In this document: positions 27,001-39,000 of the stretch, one piece after another
Numbering within the stretch: position 1 is the stretch's first letter
Layout of the letters: each line of letters starts with the position of its first letter
The notes under the pieces: model-generated
Told to the model about the DNA's origin: nothing
Databases searched by the model: none
The model's input: the letters and a program-made list of their open reading frames with translations, nothing else
Made by a program: the position numbers and the translations under genes
DNA from: a virus
Strand: one strand, 5' to 3'
Virus record (IMG/VR): IMGVR_UViG_3300006805_000028
Span: 1-63,310 of that record
Length of the DNA: 63,310 nucleotides

Positions 27001-30000
27001 ATTGCATACTATCAAATTCCGTCCAACTTTGATCACAACCCATTCAATGAACAAGTGACTACTGTTAACTTGGGTGACCTTCGCGGCCACTACAAGAGCA
27101 TATGTAATAATATCAAAACACTAATTGGTAGTGCATTTGGTCCTAATAACTTTAGAGACTTGGGTAATATTGTTCCATACGGTACACGTATTGTACAGAG
27201 CAGTGCATCATTGGTCGCACCGGCTATATTCTTGAAATCATCAAACAATAATATTTTTAATGCATTGTCATTCAATGCAAAAGAGTATACAAAATACAAA
27301 GCAGTATTAATAGACACGGTTGATAGATCAGATTACAATCCGTTGCAATCTAACAGTGATATTTTAGATGATGCGCTAGATCAGATATCGGGAACTAAGT
27401 CTGATGCCAGCTCATTCTTCTGGAGTGACATGCTACCTTCGAAGGGTGCATCTACTACTAAGACTTATAATTTTAAGAGTGGTGTAGATTCATCAGTGTA
27501 CCCACTGACGATGATTTATGACTACACTACTGCTAACTATAATGGCGTGTTAGTATATCTAACTAGAAAAATTGACGGTGTATCTAGAAACATCCAACTG
27601 GTTAAAGATATCGATTATACTGTTAGTGCGGTCGCAAAAAGTCTATCCATCAGTAAATATCTGATTCCAAATGATTCTATCACTGTTAAAGAATATGCAC
27701 AGACATATGGTAGCTATGTTCCTAATACTCCTACTAAGATAGGTTTGTATCCTGCATATATGCCTGAGGTATTTCAGGATGCAAGTTTCATTACACCTAC
27801 GTATTTCATTCGAGGTCACGATGGCTCTTACACTAAATTGTATGGTGATTATAATGGTGGTTTCTTAGAAGACTTTCGAGACAGAGCGTTGTTAGAATTT
27901 GAAACTCGTATATACAACAACTTAAAAGTTGTTGCTAAGATTCCATTGCAATATGATGATATCTTCCCTGGACAATTTAGAACTACTGATTACACCTTCG
28001 ATGAATTGAATGCAGTTTATTCTTCTCAATTCTTGAATTGGGTTGGTACAAATCGTGTGGACTACAAGAGTCAGTATTATGATGCTACTAATGAGTTTAC
28101 TTGGAACTATAGTAAGTCTATCAGTAAGCTAACTAATACTAAACTCCAACAAGGTAATTGGAGAGGTGTATTCTACTGGTTGTATGATACATCACATCCG
28201 GATACTCGCCCATGGGAAATCTTAGGAATAAACAATAAGCCGTCATGGTGGGATGCTAGATACGGTGCTGCACCATACACTAGTGATAACATATTACTAT
28301 GGACTGATATTAGTAACGGTTCTATTTGGAATAACGGTGACAGCTATATCAATGCTAAACGGGTACGTCCTGGATTATTAGACGTATTGCCAGTAGATTC
28401 TAATGGTAAGCTAGTAAGTCCATTCACTAATGTAGTTAATTCATATGATGTTAACACCTTCAATAATGAATGGACTATCGGGGATATGAGTCCAACAGAA
28501 TACAGTTATCGCAAGAGTAGTATGTGGCCATTCGACTTGATGAGAATGTACGCATTAACCAAGCCAGCGCAATTCTTCTCGTTGGGCATTGACCTAGACA
28601 TCTATCAATACAACTATGAATTTAATCAATATCTAGTTAATGACAGATTGCGTCAACCACCTTCAGACTTGTTAGTTTACGGTGCTAGTGCAGATACAGC
28701 CGCACATAGTTATTTGAATTGGATTGTTGATTATTTGAATCAATTTGGTATTGATGGTAGTCAGCAAGTAACTGATTACTTCAATAACACTGATGTTAGA
28801 TTAACTTATAGAATGGCAGGATTCAGTGATAAAGACCTATTGAAATTCTTTGCAGAAAAAGGTTCACCTAATAGCAAGAACAATAGCTTATTGATTCCTG
28901 ACGAGAGTTACAATATCATCTTGTATGAGAACCAACCATACAGTACTATTGTATATAGTTCTATCATCATTCAAAAGACTAAGTTCGGATTCAGAGTATA
29001 TGGTAACAGCCAAGACAAGGCATATTTTGTAATTAGCGATGCAAATCTTAACGGAATATATTCTACAGTAACAATTAATGATTATTCAATTAGTGTACCT
29101 ACAAAATTTAGAGATACTACTACATACATTTCATACGGTACTGAATTTGCCACAGTAGAATCACTTGCTCAATTTGTGAGCAGCTATGGTAATTACTTAG
29201 TAACACAGGGTGTTAAGTTTAACAACATCGAGAATGCATTAGAGTTAAACTGGAATCAAATGATTGCAGAACTACTTTACTGGTCTTTGTCTGGATGGGA
29301 AGATGGTAGTATCGTTAACTTAAACCCTAACGCTAATAGTATCACCATCACAACTGATATTGGTATCGTTCAACCATTGACATTGTATCAAGAAAATTAC
29401 ATTCTGAATCAGAATCTAATACCAATCCCATTGAATGATCTAGGTATTACCAGACTAGATACTACGTTTACTGCTACTGCATTGAATCAAGGCGACTCAT
29501 TGAGTTTCATGCGATGCAAAGTTAGCGGTGTCGAGCACATTGTAGTGTTTGATAATACTACGGTATTCAATGACACTATGTTTAACTTAGTTACTGGCCT
29601 ACGCCAGCAACGTATCTACGTTAAAGGTACAAAGACCGCAGAGTGGACTGGTCAAATGAACGCTGCTGGATTTATTATCAATCAAGATAATATACAAGAG
29701 TGGGTATCTAACCAGAAGTATAACAAAGGTTCAATTGTAAAATACAAGAATGAATACTGGATTGCAAACAGAGTTACTGTAGTACCTGTTAGTAAATTTA
29801 ACACTGATGAGTGGAATAAAACTTCATATGATAGTATTCAAAAAGGATTATTACCTAACCCAAGTACTAGAGCATATGAATCTACGTTATATTATAATAC
29901 TAATGCAGCCAATCTAAAAAATGAAGCGGACTTGTTAAGTTTCTCATTGATCGGATATCGCCCACGTAATTATCTAGCTGAAGCTAACTTAGATGATACT

Positions 30001-33000
30001 ACTCAGGTAAATATTTACAAGAATATGATTTCTAGTAAAGGTACTCGTAATGCATTTGATGCATTAATCGGGGCAAACCTACAACAATCTAGTTTGACAT
30101 ATGACTTTTATGAAAACTGGGCTATCAAGACTAGTAACTACGGTGGAGTATTGAACAAGAACTTTATCGAATTCACTTTGGACGAAAGTCAGTTGCTAGG
30201 TAATCCAGCAACGGTTGGCATTGTACACGGTGAAACTGTCGATAATGTTCAGCAGTTAGTCCAACTGTATGATTTGAAAAACTATGGATATACTATAAAC
30301 AATACTAATATATTGCCTACTATATCTTCAACCACTGATAGTAAGTTACCGTCTGCTGGTTATGTTAATCTTGACGATGTATTGTATACTGGATACTATG
30401 TTGATAATCTAGATAATGCTTCTATCAGTAACTTATATAAAAATGACTACGTATGGATTGCTGACAAGATAGGTGAATGGAAAGTATATACTCCTATCCC
30501 AACAGTAGCACGATTGACGAACGTTGTAAACAACTTAAACAATACCGCTACGTTTACCTTCACTTATCACCATGACTTAGCGGTTATTGATATAATTGGT
30601 ATTATTGATTATGACTATCGTGTCAATGGATACTACACTGTAGTCTCTGTTAACAGTTTAACTTCTATTGTGGTCAGTTTAACTTTGGATTCTGGTGTAA
30701 CTTCTATTAACAGTAATAAAAGTAACATCATGTTCAAGTTCTATAACCAACGTGTAACCAGCGCCAAAGATATTTCTACTCTAGAACTTCTAAACGCAGA
30801 CTATGTGAAAAACAAAGTATGGGTTGATAAAAACCAAAACGGTGAATGGAGTGTATTACGCAAGACCAATAACTATGAGTATACTAACTTCATTAAGCCG
30901 GGCAATACTATTGAGTTTGGTAGTGCAGTAGCTTACACTGAAAAATTAGGTTACTTTGTTTCCGATCCAGCGAATAGCAAAGTGCATCGTTTCGTAGAAA
31001 CGTCATCCGGTAATAGTCAGTACGCATTGGTGGATACTATTACTCATGGTCAAGGCTATGGAACTGCGATGGTCAAAAATGATGATATAATGATTATATC
31101 ACAACCTGATCCGTTTGGCGACTTGAGCATTCTATATGTTTATAGAATGGTGAAGACTGACAGAATCACGTCATTAGTAGAGGAACAAATTCTAGCAGTG
31201 GCTGGATTTAGACTAGGAGATAGTTTAGCACTTTCCGGTGACGGAGAGTTATTCTATGCTAGTGTCATCGACCTTAATGCTATTATTGAATTCCAGCGCA
31301 GTGCTGATTACTCATACTATAATATAGGTGCAGTATTAAAATCAGCAGTGACACCCGGCTCAACATCATTTGAATTGTATGGTAACATCCCTAACTTGGT
31401 ACCCGGACGTTATATCACGTTTACTAATTTTGGATATGATGACAAATATACAGTAGTAACTTCAAAGTACAATTCGTCAACTGATTCTACTACTGTGTAT
31501 TTGAGTGAAGCAGTGTTGTACAGCGTGAGCACTGGCTCAGCGGTATACAGAGCGAGTGTTAGTTATTTCATCTTGGGTGCAATTTCTAGTGAAGGATTAG
31601 CTAACGGCAGTGATCTATTCAGTTCTAGTCTAGCTACTAACTATGACGGTAGCAAACTGTTCGTAGGCTCTCCTCAATCTGACTTTAGCCAACAGTTACT
31701 AGATTCCGGTTATGCATTCGTATACGACAGACTGATTGAAAATTGGGAAGTCATTACTGATAGTCCGGGTAATAGCTTTACGTTATTCTTCTTGCCTTGG
31801 CAACCTACCCCTACATCGGTCGTCTATATCAATGATGTAAAGCTACACCCATCATACTATGTATTGATTTCGAATCTATTAGTGATAGGTCCTATCTTAC
31901 GTGCAGGCGATGTAGTTACTGTTAGTAGTGGTAACATGGTATTAGTACAAGAATTAGCAAGCTACGACTTGATTGAAGAAATTGATCCAGGTGCTAAGTT
32001 CGCATGGTCATTAGATTGCAATACCTCTGGTAGTGAACTATTGATTGGTAGTCCGTTCAACTTGAATCAAGAAGAAAAAGAAGGAGCAGTGTTCAGATAC
32101 TCTAACGAAGGTAAACACTTTGGTAGAATTACTGGTATATTACAATGTCACCTATTAGAACCAGCTAGCATTTTGATTAACGGTTATCGCGTTGCGTTAC
32201 CTGATCCTACTATGTCTGCCCCTGGTGATGCGTTCTACGTAGCAAACAAAATTAATCAAGCAGTTATTACCAACGTTTTTGCATATGCAACTGAAGACAA
32301 TCGCTTAGTAATTCGCCTACGTGATGTAGACTTGAATCCAATCAACAACAAACTGAACTTGACTGTATTCAACGGTAATATCATGGCAGAGCTTGGTATT
32401 GCTATGTACTTGAAGACTCAAGTTATATACGATCCTCATGCAGAGACCCGAACTCAGTTTGGCTACAAGGTTAAATTCAATGAACAGAATAGTTTCATCG
32501 TAAGTGCCCCTGCTGCACCTCGTTATATGGGTACTCAGTTCGACTTCAGTAATGATGAGAACAACCACAACGATACTGTATTTGATAATAACTTTACGCA
32601 GTGGGAAGACAAGTACGGAGACGCTGGTACAGTGTATATGTATGACTACATTCCTTCATACAACGAAAGTTTGGTAACTGCTAGTAACTATGTATATTCG
32701 CAAACACTCCCTGATCAGGAGCTTGCATATGGTCGTCAACCATATTACGGTCAATCATTAGACTTTATTAAAAACAAAGTAATGATCGGTACACCAAACT
32801 TTAAGAATGGTTCTATAAACGGTCGAGTGACTGTATATGAAAATAATGTCGGTGCAGCTAACTGGGCAGTGTATAGAGAGTCTGCGCTTGTAACTGATAT
32901 CACTAAGATTCAGAAAGTTCAAATCTACAATAACATCACTGATGTAACAGTGGAATCGCTTGATTACTTTGATCCTCAACAGGGTAAATTGTTAGGACCT

Positions 33001-36000
33001 ATACGTGAAAATATAGACTTCATTACTTCTGTTGATCCAGCTGGATATAACAATACGAATGCTAAAGGCAACATGGCATGGGGCAAGAATCAAATCGGTA
33101 AGATTTGGTTTGACGTAACCACAACTAAGTTTATCAACTATCATCAAAATGATGTAGTGTATAACAGCAAGTACTGGGGTAATGTATTCCCGGGAAGTAC
33201 TGTAACAGTATATAGTTGGATTGAAAGCGATGTAATGCCAGCGTTCTATATTGGTACAGGCCAACCATATAACTTTGGTAATTATAGTTTAGGATTCGAA
33301 ACTGATGCAAGTGGAAACCTATCAACTCGTTATTACTACTGGGTACGCAATACTGACACGTTATTTGGCTTACAAGGTAAGACATTAACCGATACAGTCA
33401 TTGCTCAGTATATCGCTAATCCACAAAGTTCTGGTATTGCATATTTTGCAGCACTGTCTCCTAGCGTATATTCATTGTATAACGTGCGTGATTTTATCTA
33501 CAGCAAAAATACTAACTTGCATATTGGTTTCAGTACCAACGACATTGATATTCCTAATCACAGTGAGTATCAATTAATTCGCAATGGTTATGCTAATGAT
33601 TTCTTACGTGGAGTACCAGATAATATTAACTATGTAGAGCCTGCAGGATTGTACAACAAGTTCTTGAATAGCTTTGCGGGTGTAGATGAGATAGGTCAAG
33701 TATTACCTAATCCTAATCTACCTAAACTATTACAAATTGGTATTGGTACTCGTCCTAATCAATCGTTGTTTATTAACCGATTCAGTGCGTTAGAGAATTA
33801 TCTACAGTATGCAAATACTGTAATGAAAACTTATCCAATCAATGAACTGAGCACTATAACTTTCTTGAACACTTACGGTGATTCATTCGACACACGCAAA
33901 TATTGGCAAAATATTTATTGGTGGGCTGATGGATATAGCAGTACAACTAAAACTGCATTTGAAGTTGCAACTTACTATGACTTACTAAAGGTTACTGCGA
34001 AAGAAGAACTAATAGTTGGTGTTAGTATGAACAGCCAAGGTAACCGTGAAGTGTACAAGTATATAACTAGTTCATGGGTTCGTATTGGTTTAGAAGATGG
34101 TACTATTGAATTCTTGCAAACTCTATGGGATTACGAGAACAATAGAATCGGATTCGGCGATGTATTCTTTGACACAGTTTCATTCGATGCATATCCTTCA
34201 ATTGAAACCAAGTATATTGTTCGTGCGCTTAATGAGCAGATTTACGTTGGACCATTGACCATCTATAAGAACAAGAGTTTGATATTGATGTTCGAATATA
34301 TTCAAAGTGAAAACGTAGAATCACAGAATTACTTACCATGGTTGAACAAAACTAGCTTGGCAGATGTTAGCTATAACATTCGTAGCTTGCTACCGTACCA
34401 AAAGTATCAAAGTGATAACACTAATTTACTTGAAGGTTACTTAAATGAAGTTAAACCATATCACGTAGTCCTTAAAGAATTCAGTTTCAAATACGATGGT
34501 ATAGATACATTCGACGGTAACATTACTGACTTTGACTTACCTTCAAAATATAATTCTACACTAAAACGATTTGTATCACCGCAGTTGTCATATAGTTCAT
34601 CATTATCCGGTGGAGAGTATAATAGTGCAGACGCAATTTGGTCTAGTGATGCTGAATATCAATCTTGGATCAGTAACTATGGTCTAAAATTAATTGCTAA
34701 GAAAAATCAAGTCGTAGCGAGATTAGTAAAGTACGTTAATACTATTAGCCAATCACTATATGTAGATAATGCTAGAGGATTGCCTGCTGCAGGTATCATC
34801 ACGATTGGTGGAGAATTGATTGCCTATTCTAAAGTAGATAGAAACCGTGGTAAGTTGTCTGGATTAAGTCGCGGAATGAGTAACACTAAGGTTACTACTC
34901 ATCTTCCTGATACTAGTGTTTATGCTGATTTACCGAGCGTTATCGTACTGGATACCGGACGTGGATATATTGACCCACCGATAGTTAAAGCATACATCGA
35001 TACATCGAAGTATCCTGCACCAACACGTGAAGCAGTATTGAAAGCTGCAATGAGCGGCGATAAAGTAATTGAAGTCGAAGTAATTGATCCAGGAGAAGGT
35101 TATGCTGTTGCTCCGGAAATTATATTCCAAAGTGCATTTGAGACTGTGTTCAATGAGAGTGATATTAACTTCCAATCAAACTTATTGGTTCTAGATCCTA
35201 CTGACATTGTAACTGGTGATTTGATTAAGATCATTGCCGGTGGTAATTCTGATGAAGCTATTATTTCTGGTTACTACTACGTTACCGTACTAGGATTTAA
35301 CAGTGGTTCTAGTGGGGTTAATGACAAACCGGTAGTATCGTTGCATTACAATTACAGAGACAGTACGGTCGGAGAACATAAAGTGGTGTTCAAGAAGATC
35401 ACTACTGCATTGTCATATACGTTGCAGATGGTACCTAGAGCGATTGCAGTTACAACTAGTCCGTTGATCCGATCTATCAATACTACTATGAGGTTAGATA
35501 GAACGAGCTATCAAACCATGATTGAAGAATGGAAATCAGGTACATACTGGCCTAGTCCATTCAACAGTTTAGGTAATGATGCTAGTACTGATACATCGTT
35601 GAGCTACGGCATACCGTTTACGTTCGAATACAATGACGGTAAGAACTTTCAAAACAGTGCTTATGGTGCTGGAGTGAAGTTTACTGTGTATAATCAAACA
35701 ATGTTAGAAATGTATGCAGTGACTATCGAAGCGTCGGGCGCCGGATATACAGTGGGTGATACTATCACGGTAGAAGGTTACTATTTAGATGGAGTTACCG
35801 GTACAAACGATTGTACTATTACAGTAACCTCTATCATTGGTTCATATGCAACTGGCCCTATTAAAACAGTAACAGTATTGGGAACTCCGTACTCTCAAAG
35901 CGGCGCAGGCGCTCAAGGTGCATTGCTTCCAATCATGGCTACGGAAACAGTAGAAGACGCAGTAGTGGTTACTCTGAACTATAAACCAAGTACATTGAAA

Positions 36001-39000
36001 CCAGGCCAGATCAAGGGTTTGAGAATGTATTTCTATCGTCATTTTGAACCATATGTATATGATGATACTGGTACATCATTTACTGGATCTATTTCTGGTA
36101 CTACATTGACCGTGACTGCTATAGTAGGGTCTAGTACGACATTAAGTATAGGTGATCATGTATATGGTAGAGGAGTATACTTTAAAGGTGCCGGGACAAC
36201 TATCACCGGCTTTGTGACCGGAACCGGTCGCTTAGGTACATACACTGTTACTCCTAGTCAAACTGTCGCCTCAACTGATATGAATACAGGCGGCGGTGCG
36301 GTGATTGAAGTGTATCGTCCTAGATTCAATCCAGTGTCAATCACTAATCAATACTTTATTAAGATTCTAAACTATGGTTGGAAGTATATTGATGATGATC
36401 AAATATTGTTATCTGGTGCATTACTAGGTGGAACCGCCGGAACGAATGACGCTAGCATTAACATTCGATATGCCGGAGATTTTGGACAGATTCAAATTGC
36501 GTCTATCACCGGTGTATCTAATGGTGGATTCAAACAATACTATGTCATGCCAGTGAGTGCAACGCAGATCAAATTGTTTGTTGATACTAAGTTGACTATT
36601 CCTGTATTGTCTGCGGATTATACTTTCACTAATACAGTGACTGACTTTGCATTCATACCGGAACCATTGTCATCAGGCGGCGGATATAAGTACACCGTAA
36701 CTGCTATTGTCTCTTATGACAATAGAGTATGGCGTTGCTTGATTAGTAACAGTGATGATTATTTTGACTTTGCTAAGTGGGAAGTAATTCCTAGTGATAG
36801 CAGATTACTAAACGCACTAGATAGAACTATGGGTTACTATAAACCTACAGTAGATATGCCGGCCAAAGATGTACGTCAATTGTTTACTGGTACTACATTC
36901 CCTAATGCAGTTTACTATGGTAACAGCTTTGCTCCCGGAGATGAATTACCTCTAGATGTTGTATTGAAGGATCAAATCTTCTATCCTAGAGACACTGATA
37001 TTAAAGCAATTATATTTGATGGTACTTCATACGTAGCTGTAGGAGAAACTGCCACTCACTCTGTTGCATTAATCAGTGATGACGGAACTAACTGGCGCGT
37101 CATTAAATTATCAGATCAAAACTTGGGAGTTACTGACATTGTATACTCTGGAATTTACTATGTAATTTCAACTACGACAATTGCGACACCGGTATTATTA
37201 AGTGATGATAAAGTTAATTGGTCAACATTAGGTTCAAACGTAGCATATGACTTTACGCCGTATGGTTATACTGGATTCGACTCACTCGCATTAACCGTGC
37301 CTAGTGAAGAAATGTATTCATTGACATATGCGAACGATAAGTTTTTTGCTATTGGTAAAGACATTGTTTCAAGTGACGACGGTATTACTTGGAACATAGT
37401 GTTCAGTTTTGGTAGCGAATTAGACAACCAAATTAAAAACTTGCGCTATGTAAATTCTACCAACTTTGTTGGTTATATTGCTGTAGGTGGTGGCTATCAA
37501 GTCGTAGAAGGCGCCGGCACATCTTCTCCGGTGGTAGAATATAGAGCAAGAATCATCACTGAAGTCGATTCAGTTTGGAATACTTTCAATCCATCATTCA
37601 CTGGTAATCAAATGAACACTGTTATCGCATCTAGTGATATCATTGTAGTCGCTGGCGCAAACGGAGAAATTTGGAATAGCATTAATACTCGTAACTGGAT
37701 CATGTCAAGTGTCTCCGGTGGAACAGTAACCGCTACATTACGTGACAGTTCATACGGTAACAATATATTTGTTATCGTCGGTGATGCTGGAACAATTCTA
37801 AAATCAGTTGATGGCATTTCATGGGGAGTAATTGCAAGCCCGATCTCATTCGACTTGACGGGTATTACTTTTGATGGTACGTACTTCTATGCGGTTGGTA
37901 ATAACGGTGTTATTATTCGTAGTACGAACGGAAGTGCTTGGCAAGATATTTCCTTCATCACAACTGATAAAGCATTATATGATATCAAGGGTAGCGAGTA
38001 CTTGTCAGGGTATGGTCCTGAAGAACTAGTGCCAGGCATCATCAGTGACACGTTATCAATGAAGGTTACGACTCCTCCTGGATCATATTGGGATAACGAT
38101 ACGTTCACTCAATCATTCTTGTATGGAAATACTGGATTCAATATTGTTTCTGAAATAGTTACACCAACTGGAACTACTGCTAGCTTTGATAATTTAGTAG
38201 AAAATCCTGCACAACTTTCAGTGTTCATTGTGGACAGTATTACTAAGTTAGGTAATCGTATCTATGAAAATTACGGGTATGCTCTTAACTGGATCACTAA
38301 GACGATTACATTGTCTACTGCTCTAGTTGCTGGTAAGTCATTATTAGTTGAAGTATACGAAGTTGGTAATGGTCGTCAGTTAGTAAGAAGCAATTCTCAA
38401 CTAATGCCGGTGACCATTGATACTACTACCGGGCACTCACAAATAATATTGAATGAAAAAGCACAGAACTTAAGTGCTTCAATCATATATCGCAACGGAA
38501 CAAAATTGGTAAACAACACTGATTATCAAATTGTTACGGTAGCTAACTACATGAAAGTTCTGTTTAGTACTACATATGACTTATCAGTAGACTATCTATC
38601 ATTTGCAATTTTAGGTACTGCATTGTCTGAATACAACGCAAATGAATATAGTTATAGCATTCCAGAGACACAGGTGTTTGTATATACTAGCAGTAATGTG
38701 TTCACCTTAACTAATTCGTTAGGTGGCAATAACAATGTTAATGCTATTGTAGAATTGAATGGTCTACGTCTATTGAGTTCTCAGTATTCTATTAATACTT
38801 CTGCCAAGACGTTGACTGTTACTGCGGCATTGGTTGCAACTAATATAGTTGCAACTAATATAGTTGCTATCACTACGTTTAATGATACACAGCGCCAGTA
38901 CTTAACTACTGATTCATCAACTAATATGGAGGTAACTGCAATCAATACAATTGACACTACTCAAGCAGGCGCGGTTCTAGTACTGACTACTAATCTTGGG